A stretch of DNA of 64,000 nt from Denticeps clupeoides (lineage: Eukaryota; Chordata; Actinopteri; Clupeiformes; Denticipitidae), in the NCBI RefSeq assembly GCF_900700375.1, contig NC_041726.1, positions 11,138,373-11,202,372 on the forward strand. Direction: 5' to 3'. The notes under the pieces were generated by a model. The model was not told the origin of the DNA. It saw nothing but the letters and a program-made list of their open reading frames with translations, and did not search any database. Positions 38,700-51,215 of the stretch are shown one piece after another. Within the stretch, counting starts at the first letter, position 1. Every line of letters begins with the position of its first letter. The position numbers and the translations under genes were made by a program.

Positions 38700-41600
38700 C
38701 ACTTTGTTGGCCCTGAACTGTATGTGTGTTCTACATTTATGTAGAAAGGTCCTCAAAAACAAATCAAATCAAATATGAAAGAGAACAGGTTTTGATTTAG
38801 TTTAAGTTTACTCACACATAGAGAAAGCAACACGCAAATTTTATTTGTTCATTTTTCAATATTTGATTCTGTCAATTTACAGTCACATTCCTGCTAACTC
38901 TCTGTTTGCCTATTGGGGGCATATTTTTGTTGCACTACATAGGACAAAGCACCCAGGAAACATTTGGAAATGTTAAATGTACTAGTTCACTAATCAGAAT
39001 TCTTGAGTAAAAGCTCTGATAATCTAGTTGGATGTTTGGGTCCTGAGAATCGCGGACAGCACCATGAACAGCTGGTATTATTAACGAAGAAAATGAAGGG
39101 CGAATGGATGAGGAGGTTGACCTTGCACACGGTGTTGCCAGATTTTGTTTTTGGTATTAACTGAAAAATTGTAAGTTAAGAAAATGTATTTAGGAGCTCA
39201 ATTCTGTATTATGTGTCAGGTTTTTAGTCACAGATATTGAAAAATATTATTTGCCCCAAATAATAAATGAAAAATATTCATTGTTCGTGGTGGATCTCAA
39301 TAAATACATAATTTTATTGTTTAAGGCACCTAAATGAAGAAATTGGATACATGAGAAATTATGTGAGTCAAACAAAAGGTGCTTTGTGGGTAACTAGTTT
39401 GAGGTACAGTTAACTAGCATTAACATTTACAGCCCCCCTAGAGCAACCCGTGAACATTGTGGCCTTCTGGTGCTACCACCACTGCCAGTGTATTTATTTC
39501 AGTAAAGACAGACTTGCGACTTGATAATGAATGCACTGTGTGCATTATAGCAGAGTGAAAATAGGGCCCTCGGTCTCTCTCTGTGCTGGGTGGAGCCCCT
39601 CCCCGTGGGAATGTGTAGCTTGTGTGACTGTGGTGGCCCTTCCTGGAAGCTGTGGTGGCGGTGCTGACTCGACTGCCAGACGCATGACACAAACACACAC
39701 ACACACACACACCGCCAGCACGCCACTCACACAAGAGTCAGCTTACACAGTCAGGCTCAGAGACGAAAAACACAAACACACACTCACGCCCGGAACGCTA
39801 CTCACACGAGTGGCTGCCCTCAAGTCTGTGCTGTAGCCCGACATGTCAGCCATGACAGACATAATTTATCCCTAATTGTTGCTTCTATCGTCCATGTATG
39901 TTACTGTATTCTTCTTATGTATATATGTGTGTCCGTGACTTGACATAATACTGCATATGCAAACACATTTGCTTTTTATTCATATCTTTATGAGTGGTGA
40001 TAACATTGTAATATTCCCATATTACATAATATATAATATTCTATATTTCTATAATACATAATAATAAATGTCCCATACATAACACACACACACATACTCA
40101 ACCAAAGACTTATTACATATCTAACTGTCAGCATGTGATCCTTGCACGAAACACCAAACCATACCAGCCCCCCAGGCCGCCTCCCTCCCAACTCCATCCA
40201 TCGTATAAACATACAGCCTCCATAAACAGAGCCATCACTCTTCAGCAACATTTATTACTTCTCCGATTTGAGCGGCAGAAAGAAAAAAAAAGAAAAAAAT
40301 ATTTATATGTAATGGCCGTTTCATTGTACGGGGTGGGAATGTCGGCGCGCATTCCGGAGCCCCTTTGATGTGTTCAGCACGGAATGGGCCGACAGTGAGT
40401 ATATTTAATATAATTACATGAAATTAAAACTAAGACGAGTCCCCAATGTTTACGCTGTCACCAGTCTGAAGTGTTGTTGTGGAGAGCGACGGCTTTTGTT
40501 GAAGTGGTTTGTCGGCGGGAATGATAGAGAAAGGCCCGGTCTTCCTCTCGCTCTCCCCTGGCGGCCTGTAATATCAGCGCTGTAGACCGCACAGGGGGCC
40601 GGCGCAAACGGCTAATATGGGAAACATATAATCAGCTTGTGCGTCCCGAGTCTCCGCAACTTAAGCCTCTACTTACAGGGCAAACAAGTAAACAGACAGG
40701 CAGTCTGTGCCATTGTGTGTGTGTCTGTGTGTGTGTGTGTGAGGGAGATGGACAGCGAGGGCAAATCTAATTGCATCCTGCAGTCGGCGTGAGTGGCGCT
40801 GGGAGGGAATGGGAAGGCCCGGCGCGGCGCTGCGTTTCCTCACTGCGGCGGCGGTGGCGTGAAGAGCCAGCCGGGCCTCGCTGTGTTTTCGCTCTGCGGC
40901 TGTGGCCCCCTCCCGTCCCGTCTGAAAGATGGCTGAGGAGAAAAACGGGGCTCCTCACGGCCCTTGGCAGGGGCCAAGGCTTTTCCAGGACCTATCTTTC
41001 CCTGTCCAAATGTGTTACTTCCTGTTTGCGTAGATTTACTGACTAATTATTTAAGTAAAGACCAGTCATCGTTTAATGATTCACCGGAGGTTATCCAACT
41101 CTTAAAAGTGAAGGATTGCTGCTTTGCTGCCACGTTGTGGTCACTATTGGAAATTTTAAAGACCCCCCCCCCTCCAGGTTTTTAGTGATTACTGGCTTGA
41201 ATTAAATCATCATATACTTATTCATTTACAGAACCCCTAAGGTTAAAAAGTTTTTTAATTAACTTCAAGGAGCGATCGTATAAGAAACATTAGGGAGAAC
41301 CTGGGAAAATGTGTTTATAAATCAAAAAAAGACAGTTTAACATGACATGGCACTTTTTTTTTTATAGAGTGAGGTTGCCAGGTAAAACACATCGGTCCCC
41401 CCAAAACTTTCAATTTGAAACACACTGAATATATATGTATAAAACACACCATAGCGGTTGAAATGTCTCAGTCCAGAATACTTGAGCATTAGGCGCAGGA
41501 GGGAAGCACTGTAGCTATAGCGTTCTCTCTCCTGTATCACACACATCACACCGTAGTTTAATGTTTATTTGTGTCCCGACACTGAAGACTTTATATAAAA

Positions 41601-41797
41601 AAAAAATCCTCATTAAGAAACTTTAAGCATCTAGGCAGCAGCTTGTCACATGAAGTTGCTGCCGTTATATATGATTTTTATAAAGATCCATTATAATACC
41701 TATGCTCTGAGGTCTTGTCCCTCCCAAGATTCAGCAAAGATTCAATCAAAATGCCAGATTGGAACTAACTGTGATTTATAATACAGTCATATGCCAC
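38700..41797. other. Spacer between the Apple gene and heyl
   Basis: No supported gene. A (CA)n run lies at 39,692-39,713. Unique, fairly GC-rich sequence lies at about 39,590-39,840 and a CpG-rich island at about 40,480-40,990. AT-rich sequence continues to the heyl 3' end, whose minus-strand AATAAA is at about 41,799. A CGTGGGAA site, the CSL/RBPJ consensus, lies at 39,604-39,611. Confidence 0.35.
40480..40990. other. CpG-rich island without an assigned gene
   Basis: The GC content and CpG count rise strongly, with runs such as GGCCCGGCGCGGCGCTGCG near 40,815. An ATG at 40,929 opens a short frame (MAEEKNGAPHGPWQGPR) with no support beyond the ATG. It could be an unannotated promoter or conserved element. 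Confidence 0.3.
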
Positions 41798-41991
41798 ATT
41801 TATTTGTTTCAAGCTCATGGAGGGACACAACTATTTCTTGCAATAATATCACACATTTCACTTTTCAGAAGCTCACATAATTTCTTATTGCAAATATGGA
41901 CTCCCATCATTTCACATGCACAAGAGTCAGAAAACCCCCAAACATTAGTCACAGGACAGGTCGGCTTTGATAGTCCAGTTTCTGCTTCGGA

Positions 41992-44900
41992 TTAGAAGGC
42001 ACCGATCTCTGTTCCCCATGTCTGTCCCGATTTGCTGGAGCCACCTGCTCCCCTGCGTGGTGGGGTGGGAGACCCCAGAGGAGCAAAGGGTCTGAAGGAC
42101 ACTTGTTGTGGGGCTGTGGTTGGAGAGGATGAGGAAGAGGATGAGGATGTTGTGACCCCAGGGCCCTCGGGCGTCGCCTGTGATAGTCTGTGCAGCGAAG
42201 TGGCCATGGACGGCACTGTGCGCACAGAGGACAGGGTGGGGCTCAGGATCGCCCCCTGGTGGCTGGATAGGGGGCCCACACGCAGCGTGTGTGAGGGGTA
42301 GGTAGCCAGCAGGGCAGTGGTGGCATGAGGACCCAGGTCTCGACGTCCTATTGCTGGGAACGGAGGAGGCGAGGCTGGGCTGGTGGAAGGGGAGAGCTGG
42401 GGGAACGAGGCCCAGGGCCACGGGGGGAAGGGAAGTCCCGCAGGGACTTGAAGGAGGGGGTCCAGCTCGCTGGCACAGTGGCTGAGGTGGGATACCAGAC
42501 GGGCGCCAATGAGGTTGGCCGACTCCAGGCCCTCTAGGGAGCTGAGGTACCGGACCACCTCCCCCACACACTCCCGAAATCCAAGGGTCCTATAGTCTAC
42601 AGCCAGTACCCGAGCATCAAAGTAGCCTGAGGGAGGGTATATTCAAGCATTAAAGCATAAATGCTATGTTCAGGTGTAAAGATTCATACTAAACTCATGT
42701 ATTTTTATCTTTTAACCATATCATAGATATGGTTCCTGGAACGAAACTTTATATGCGGTTATGTTTAACTGAGGACTCAATAAGCACAAAAAAAAAACAG
42801 CGCTTAAGGCACCAAAATTCAGAATCATTATGCATTTGTACAAATGTGACCAGATGAACTATCGAAATAAACATTATTTATGTATTATTTAGCTTTATTT
42901 CAGAGAGTCAGAGAGTCTCATATTATGCATAGCACCAAATGTGCTACTTGTTCAATATAAGTACCATGGTTCAATACCCAGCCCTAAACACAAGGTGTAT
43001 ACAAGTTTCAGGATATATGCTTATTAAGCCTTATGTGAAATGGGTATTGTTTTGTGATATGGTGTAGATGGTAATGCGTAAGGCTCAGATAAGGGGAACA
43101 CAGCTATTGAAAGTCCTTCTTGGACAATCAGATGACAAGGGATGCCAAGACCCACTGTGACCACAATTTATTTGAAGACACTATCAAATTCTGTCGTGGT
43201 CTTGACACTGTCGTACATGTGTGTACAGCTAAAAAAGAAAAACTACCATTTAAAAAAATTATACTTTTTTTAATTATAGTAAAATAATGTATGTTTATGT
43301 GCCTTATCATTACTGCATCATTACTACTTCCTTGTGTTCAACCTCAATACGGTGATACTGGATACCGGCGCAGAGAAATAACTTGACCTGCTGTTGTGTC
43401 GAAAATTGTGGTGTCAATTTTGCATCAATAACTGAGTAGGTTAGTAATGGAAATTTTTTTTCATTTTCTCAGCGGCTGCAAAGATAACTGGCACGAAAAA
43501 CTGGCATAATAGCTACGTGGGATCGTTATCCTTGCGAAATTCAACGAAGTGGTCAGGCGAAGATGCATAATAGACTTCAATAAACTGCTTGTGATCCAGT
43601 TGCATGTAAGATGCACTTCAGCTTGTTTGACTCACGTTATCATTTTTGTAAAGTAGCTTCTAATAATGCAACATTCATAAATACAGATGCTACAAAGAGG
43701 CCTGCCCCCATGTCCTCATGTCATTGTCATCATTTTAAACTTTCCCATTGCCATCTTACCTTTGCTTCCCATGGCATGCAGCAGCTTAAGATGATCTACA
43801 GTCATCTGTAAAATCTCAGCCTTTTCTAGTTTGGAGGAACCCTGGTGCAACATATAGAGGAGGATAAAGACAAAAATACAAAAATAAATGGATTTTTGTA
43901 AAGGATGCAGACCGCGCTGTGCAGATTGAGGGTGTGCGGCGAGAGTCTCTGGAGATCGTCTGACCTGTTTCTCGAAGGCACTGGGGACGAGCCGCCTCAG
44001 TTCAGACAGGCTGTGGTTTATTCTGTCCCTACGTCTCTTTTCGATGATCTGCAGAGCCCGAAATTAGATTTTTTTTTAAAAAAAAATTCCGTGACCTCAC
44101 CTCTCGCTCCTGGCCAACCAGCACACGTGAACATCTCACCGGTCTCTATTCCATGTAATTACTGCGTTGATCGTACGTAGCCACTTAATAATATAGAGAA
44201 ACACAGACTCCTTTTCCGTGTCAGAACCGAAAAGGCGGCACAAACTCACCCCTCTCCTCTTCTTACGGGCCAGGACTTGCGAGGTGCTGCCTGGAGACAT
44301 GGACCCAGTGACAGGGCTAAGACAGAAATGAAAAGAACAAGACATGGGCTTTGAAGCCATTGCATATTGTTGTCGTTACTCTCTGTAATGCGATGCAGAA
44401 ACACTATTGCACATCATCGGACTCAATCTAATTTGTCTTCGGGACCAGCGAGACACGGGAGTGGCGAGCTGGAAGAAAACGAGATTATTTTGGTTTAACG
44501 CGTTTCTGGACATTCGCTTCACTTGGCCGACACGCCATGCCTCTTGCATCCTACAAAAGCCCCCTTCCACTCCTCCTTTTGAAAGTCTAAAAGAGACGAT
44601 GATTTATGTATCTGCAGGGCATGTTGGAACGCCGGGACTTTGCGTGCGCTTTGTGTTCTCAAAGAATTTTTCCCAACAGCCAATCAGATTGAGAGATTTC
44701 CTGGCCGAGCCACGAGACAATGGCTGCCAATCAAACGACCTTGTTAACAACGCTGACCTGGGGTTCAAGTTCTTAAACCCAAACAGGCCTGTAACGCGGT
44801 ATTAACAGGAAAATGAAGTCACTCTGAAGAGTCGGGAGGAGCCCAGACCTGAAGAGCTGAAAGCAATTTTCCTCTCTGCCGTGCGTATCAAAGACACGCA

Positions 44901-45492
44901 TCTCTTCTTACAAAAATCTCAAATCTGATCCTGATTTCTCCCCCAAGCTGTCATTGACTTTTTTTTTTTTTTAAGAATAAAAACATCAGGAACCAGTCAG
45001 AAATGGGAACCAGACTGTGGATGATGGTGACGGGGGGCCTTTCGCTGCAAATTGTTTGTCAGGACCGGACTCCATGCGGATGTGAAGGAGCGCCTTTTCC
45101 CAAAACGCAAGTCGAGTGAAATCTGCGGCACGACGGAGATGGCAGAAGAAATGGAGATCCGCGAGGCTGGGTCAACAACGCACTTCACCCCCAAAAAAAT
45201 CCTACAAATTTCAGTTTGATGATTATTCCATGGCAAGAAGTCCATTTATTGTGAAGTTATAGAAATTTCAGAATTATACTCTTTGGACAAGTAGGTTTGG
45301 TTGGCGTAACGATGGTTGGGACTTTAGTTAAGTGCCGAAAAGACACATATATATAATTTATCCAAACAACACGGTCGGTTGCCAGGGAGACAGCTCATGC
45401 GGGTGTCCTTACCAGTAACTGTCCTCCTGTCCAACATCGATCAGCTCGTCCGTGTCCGAGTCGAGGGAGCTGTAGTCGTGGGGTCTTTTCAT
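41992..45492 (-). CDS. heyl: HEYL, hairy/E(spl)-related bHLH-Orange repressor
   Basis: Notch-pathway target that represses transcription as a bHLH dimer. Minus-strand exons: 45,413-45,492; 44,250-44,316; 43,965-44,048; 43,760-43,841; 41,992-42,626. GT-AG borders join to 315 residues (human 328). The start [21 protein letters not shown] is the family N-terminus. The bHLH (about 43-101) has the HEY-type glycine in the basic region ([16 protein letters not shown]), where HES proteins have proline. The Orange domain follows ([29 protein letters not shown]). The Pro/Ser-rich tail has nine consecutive serines and ends TWGTEIGAF. The YRPW motif of HEY1/2 is not intact (GQTW), as expected for HEYL. 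Human HEYL is on 1p34, matching the neighbours. Confidence 0.95.
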
Positions 45493-46491
45493 GGCCGGGC
45501 CACCTTCTTCCCTTCCCTCGGTGATGCCGGTGTAGCGGGACTTGGAGAACTTTGTCTGTTCCTGCGGCTCCGGACGCTTCTCCCGCCTTCCGTCTACGAT
45601 GCTCGGATAATTGGGCACCGTGGTGCCAGTGCCTCTCGTCTTTTTTTTTGGTTCTCCGCTCTCTTTATTCCTCTTGTCCACTACCTCAACGCACCAGAAG
45701 AACTTTTCTGGGCAGATTTATCTACTCTTCACTGTGACTCTCTTTACTGTATTGTTTTTTTTGTTTTTTTTACCCACAGTCCTTTGCCACTTGCCAAACC
45801 CCTGGGAAGCTTAATCTAACATATAGATCTCAGTCTCTTGATCCCTACTCCACACTTGTGGCTGCAAAAGTGACTAGCAAATACCTCTCCCACTCCCTCT
45901 ATCTAACTTCCCCTCCTCTCTCCCTCCCTCCCTCCCTCTCTCTCTCTCCCTCTCTGAGGGCAGAACAACTGGCTACGCTGCCACAAGTTGGGCACTTCGG
46001 CAGGGCTGCCAGTGTTGGCTCTCCCTCCCACTTCCCCTCCCCTCTGTCCCCTCGTACCCACCCCCTCGCGCTGTCGTTCTCTCTGTCATTTCTGTCCTTT
46101 CAATTAGGCCGCTCTCTCTCTCTCTTTCTCAATCTGTCCCCTGTCCTTTAATTACCCTTTCAGGACAATGTGAAGAGCGCTGTGAGAATGAATGGCTTGT
46201 GAATCCGTGTGTTGGACAGAGGCTTTGCCCTCCCACTGTCACACAGGTCTTAAGGAGCCTAGAGTGGACGCTCCGGTTCGAGGAGGGCGTCGGAGGAGGA
46301 ATATGAGGTGTGTATCGATGCCTTGTCTCAGTGGCAGGAGGAAGAGGGGTCAACAGATGAATCAGCCAGTGAGTGTCTGAACAGAGGATCTCTTTGGCGG
46401 ATAAGATAACCCCGCCCCCAAACCCCACACACCCGCTGTTGTGAGTCTAGAGGAACACACAAACCCATTCTAGCCACCACATCCTTGCCCA

Positions 46492-46522
<31 letters not shown>

Positions 46523-47849
46523 TATACAACGTGGCCCTCTACCGTATCGCCATGACACTCATCGCCTGGTTCAGCTGCAACCGTGGGAAGCTCTCTGGTG
46601 GAGGGCTGCCATGGCAACCGGGTCCCCCAGGCGCCGGCCGAGAGCTTACTGTCAGGAACGGTGCCTTGCTGACCCGGCGGCATGCCCCTTCGTCACACAA
46701 TGCCCGTTCCCCTCCCTTCCTCCCTGCCACTTTGAAAATGGTATGTCTCCACGGTGTGTGTGTGTGTGTGTGTGTCTGCATATGTACAGCATATGTACAT
46801 TTTCCTCTTTGAAGTTTCTTTAAAGATAAACTCTGTTCATATCTATTAATTTAACTGACACAATAACAATGTACGGCTCGGCAGTGCTGGATTTAGTTCT
46901 ACTTTCTTGCCTAGAACTTTCAGTCAGTTCCCATGAAGAAAAGTATTGATGACAACCTGTTCCATCTGACCTTCACAATCTATTAAAAAAACTTTACATT
47001 TCAAATGCTGATTTTTTTTTTTTAAACTAATTCATAGTAAAGTATTCAAGGACCAAAATTTCAAGTAATATTATTCAGCATGCTCAAATTCAACTCAAGA
47101 AAATTCAAGCTCAGAAACTCAACTTGAAACAAATCAGTTCCATCATATGGCAAACTAAGCATGAGCAATCGATCAGAAATCACCTCGGCTCGTTACGCTT
47201 TGACCATGTACTAGGTTCTCCTACGGGGCCACAAGAACTCGTAGGTCCCATACGGTACATTTTATAAGCCCTTTATTTAAAGGAAAGTAAACAGGCAAAT
47301 TAAGCTGGTGACATGGACGACATAAGCGTGGCTTCACAGACAGTTCACGAGGGAGAGAAAGAGAGAGAGCCCCAGGTTCAGAATGAAGCCTACTTAAATG
47401 AATCCGGGCAGTGAATCACAGCACAGAAGGTGGTTAAAATGTGACCGACACAATTTAACATGGGTGTGTCTCGATAGAACATAACCATAGCCGTATAAGT
47501 CGCCGGTTTGCGGCTCCTGCAGCATTTTAAATAGCCTCGAATCCCGAGTGGACACCCGTTTACTAGTGTTTAAGAACGAGCGTTTCTAAACGATGGACAC
47601 CTACTTTTATTTTACCCAATGTCTCATTTCTCATTTGGGATTTGATTTCTGAAATGGATGAATCTGCAACGGTAACATCTACAGGAAACACAAACACGTG
47701 CAGGCGCAGGTCACCACTTGATCTATAACAACACAGCCATCATTGTCACATAACAGTCGGAGCGTAACGTGATTGGCTGGATGCTGAGTCAAGGTGACCG
47801 CTGATAGGGTGGGCTGACGGAAAAATCTAGCATAGTTCCAGTATATACT
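45493..47849. other. heyl upstream region
   Basis: Holds the heyl promoter and 5' UTR, not resolved to a TSS. A pyrimidine-rich stretch (CTCC/CTCT repeats) spans about 45,910-46,130. (CA)n lies at 46,494-46,517 and (GT)n at about 46,757-46,774. The part from 46,850 to 47,849 is AT-rich unique DNA. No coding sequence is supported. Confidence 0.4.
46582..46589 (+). promoter_or_regulatory. CSL/RBPJ consensus site upstream of heyl
   Basis: CGTGGGAA is the full high-affinity CSL site, 1.1 kb upstream of the heyl ATG. HEY genes are direct Notch targets, so the site fits, but one 8-mer is weak evidence. A weaker TGGGAA core lies at 45,803-45,808. Confidence 0.35.
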
Positions 47850-48016
47850 GATACATTTACATTTAGAGCATTTACCAGACGCCCTTATCCAGAGCTACTT
47901 ACTAACACTAGTTACAGAGACAGTTAAGTGTCTTGCTCAGGGACACAGTGGCAGTAAGTGGGGTTTGAACCTGTGTATATAGGGGAGTGTCTTACCCACT
48001 AGGCTACTACCAACCT
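47850..48016 (-). mobile_element. SINE family 1
   Basis: Reverse copy beginning ACATTTACATTTAGAGCATT, with GTGTCTTGCTCAGGGACAC, the minus-strand B box GGTTCAAACCCC and A box TAGCCTAGTGGGTA, a perfect Pol III A box. Confidence 0.75.
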
Positions 48017-49923
48017 GATAAACTACAGCCCCTGAGTTTATTCATAATGAACACCATAAAAAAATTCACAATAAAGGTCAACATTTTTCAGATTTATATG
48101 TTAGCTAGATGGACAAACTCCAAGATTCAGTATCATATAAGAATGCACCACTAGATGGCGCTGTCAGATAATGACCGTGCAAGTTGCCAGATGGTCATGG
48201 GATGCAAATCTCTTGATGAGCACCACCTCCATAGATGTCTGCTGCCGCAATACTGACTGCCACTGAAACAGTGGGACCGAGCAGCCAACGGAACGAGGAC
48301 GCAAAATGGAACCAGGAATAGTTCTTTATTGTCCACATGTTGCCACTGTGACCAAAAAACTCAAGTGCCAAGAAATCATCCGTCACAGTGTTCCCCCTCT
48401 TCCTCCCTCTTCCTACTCCACAGGTAGTTCTGGGGCGGTGCAGGCGCACTAGCGGCGAAGGGGCGCACATGGCGAGGTGTAGCGAACTCGGTATTGCTGA
48501 GGAGTGAAAAACGTTCTTGTGTCCACGGAGCATGATACGTGAGTTTTGGCGTTACGCTATGTAATTATGTAATTAACCCTTGTGGCCAGTATCACCCCCA
48601 AACACACACAGGGTACAAATACACGAACCCCTACCTATCACACATACAAAACTCCGACACCGCCCCCCTTTCAGCCATCTTCTTGGGTTCTCCCAACTTC
48701 CATCTCTCCCTGCACTCATCTTCATCACCTGTGCGGTCACATGATTCGGCTCCGGATGGGAGGTCACCCAGGTCACCCAAAACAGAACACAACACACAAA
48801 TCAATAAATCAATCTGTATCTTGTCTTCGGCCATCACAAGTAGTATACTATTTAAATTTTTAGATTCCTAATATGAAATGTATCTGTAATTAACTGTTAT
48901 ACGCAATGCTTGTCAATGCTGCAACAAGTGAGGGTATTAAGAATAACAACTACACTGCATTTAAACACACGTGTGTCCACGTGTGTCCACGTGTGTCCAC
49001 GTTAACCTTAATGAAATAAAGTTGCTTCGTGTTAACAGACTCAGAAAATAAGAGGCCGATCAACACCAAATCAATCATTTCAGGACATCCGTCATGAGTG
49101 CATGCTGTGACCACATTAAGTGCCATTCATTGGTCTCATGTGCCTGTGAGAGTCACCCGTTTCTGTGCTTGTGGCGCTTTGACTCAGATGGGAAGTCGCT
49201 GTGTGTGTGTGTGTGTGTGTGCGCGTCTCCTGCCGCACTGACGCCGCTGTGTGTAATAGATAGATGGCTGTTGTCAGTATGGCGACTGCCGAACAGCGCC
49301 CTGGGCTTCTTATGGTGTGGTGCGTGAGTCGAGATGACAGTGAGAGATCCCCCCTCGTGCTTCCATCCCCCCGCCCCTGACGTCGCTTTCATTCCCAGTC
49401 GCGCTTTCATTCGGATCTGGAGCTCATTTCTGGCCGCTCCATACGAAAACAGACGGCGGGATCTGCAAGTAAAGAGCCGTCTATGAACTTGGGCCCTCTG
49501 TTGTTATTTTTATCATGCTAATGTTTCAAAGCACCATTTTCTTCTTGTTTCAAAAAATGTGGCTCTTTAACCGAGTTTTCAGGTTTTTTTTGTCCTTTTC
49601 CCAGAACGCCACACAACTTCTGTTGGTGACAAATGGAGAGAAATTGCATGGAAAAGGAAGAGGAATGTAAATAAACAATCTGATACATGAAAATCTTTTT
49701 ATTTTTTTTAATTGGGGAGTGACATGAAGCAAGAGAGAAGGATCAGAAGGTTGGCACCGCCTGGCAGAGGGAATGCTGGGAGATTTCTCGCGATCTTGGT
49801 TGGCCACTTCAGTCTTTTCGCTGCGCCCTCCCCCCTGACCACAACAAGGCCAAGCCACAATCGAAATTAACAAGCTCGTTTTTTAACGACGGACACACAC
49901 ACGCGTGCACAGGACAGATGCGT

Positions 49924-49955
<32 letters not shown>

Positions 49956-50378
49956 TCGCACGGTGTTATTCATTTCTGTCTCTGACTCCGGCCCTTTGTT
50001 GTGTATTTAGTGGCGTTCCCAGAAATATGCAGGGGTTTGAAATTCCTATTTGTCACAAGGAGTCCAGCAAGCAGAAAAAGGGTGAAACCGCACTGAGAAC
50101 CAGCTATTAATTACAGCCGGAACCACCTCTCCTGGAATACCGCACGGAATGTTCGGGAATGCTGGGATCTGTCTACTTCAAAGCGAAACTTATGAATATT
50201 TGTTTCCTAGTTGCTGGTAGGTGTTAATGCGCTAGTGGAGTCAAGGGTTGTGATGCAATGCACGAAATAGTGATGCATGTTCAGAATTTTTTAAAAAATT
50301 AAGATTACAAAAAAAAAGTAGAATCTGCTGCAATAGTTAAAAGCAATTAAATCTGCTTTGAGCACCCAAATGCATCTG
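48017..50378. other. Gene-free stretch between heyl and zbtb8b, left part
   Basis: Unique sequence with a (GT)n at 49,202-49,220 and a (CA)n at about 49,926-49,953. A 10-bp tandem repeat lies at 48,968-49,003. The part from 49,090 to 50,200 has no repeats and a balanced base composition, such as conserved non-coding DNA can show. No exon was recognised. Confidence 0.35.
48968..49003. repeat. Tandem 10-bp E-box repeat
   Basis: Unit CACGTGTGTC occurs three times, with a fourth start reading CACGTT. The palindromic E-box CACGTG recurs at 48,968, 48,978 and 48,988, exactly 10 bp apart. It lies about 3.5 kb upstream of the heyl ATG. Confidence 0.8.
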
Positions 50379-51215
50379 TTAAAGGTCCCCTAGTGTGAAA
50401 ATGTAACATTAATACGAGTTCCCCTGGCCTGTCTGTGGTCCTACAGTGGCTAGAAATGGTGGTAGGTGTAAAGAGCGTTTCGGTCGTTCTGCTTCACCGT
50501 TCAGAGAGCGGCAGCTCAGATGTTCGGATCTAGAATGTCTCCCTTATGACGTCATGAGGGGAAAGGTTACCTCCTGTTTCTCATGCTTGGTTTGCCCAGA
50601 GAATTTTCGTCCCCTCCCCTGAAAAAGTAACTCTGTGGCTCCAACACCATCATGGCTTAAAAACGTGCGATGCATTGCAGTTGCTCTGTGATTGGATGTG
50701 AAAATGAGCACAAATGCATTTTATATTTCTGTCATGCGAGCATCTGAAGAACCAGTGGGTTCATTACATGACTTCCTGTCTGCGCCAAACATTGTGGTTG
50801 GTGAATGGTGTTGATGACGTCATTCTCTCCTCCTCGTCCCGCCTCTCTCCTCCTCATTAGCATTTAAAGCGACACACACCGACTCATTGTGGCCTAAAGT
50901 TTTCAAAAAGTGAAGAGTTCCGGGAGCTTTCTGAACACCAAACCGAACAGCATTTAGCCATCAACCCTTCATATTATCATGTCTACATATTATTTCTTGA
51001 TACTTATTGTGTGTTTGGTGAAGATGTGAAGCTGAATTAATGAACATTTCTGTTTGTTAATTCAAGCCATGCTGGCATCCACAGCAACTTATCACAGGTC
51101 CATAACCCCCTCACACAAAGGAAAACCTCACACAGCTACCCAGAGCCATTTTAAACAAAGCAAACAGCGCCCATCCCCCTCCCGTGAAGAGGCTGACTGT
51201 TGTGGGCACCTTTAA
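50379..51215. mobile_element. Kolobok-like non-autonomous DNA transposon, TTAA target sites
   Basis: The element is flanked on both sides by TTAA (50,379-50,382 and 51,212-51,215). Inside these, short inverted ends AGGTCCCC and GGGCACCT match at 7 of 8 positions. Length is 837 bases. No transposase is readable. TTAA duplications occur in Kolobok and piggyBac elements; the AGG start favours Kolobok. The superfamily is inferred from ends alone. Confidence 0.5.

Noticed and set aside
40929-41030. Possible start exon MAEEKNGAPHG in the CpG island
   Set aside because: No donor, no continuation and no recognised family. Kept only as part of the orphan island note.
46129-46683. Overlapping open frames on both strands near the (CA)n at 46.5 kb
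   Set aside because: They owe their length to the microsatellite, which reads as Thr-His or Val-Cys repeats.
48961-49003. CRISPR-like short repeats
   Set aside because: The unit is 10 bp with no spacers. It is a minisatellite in a vertebrate genome.
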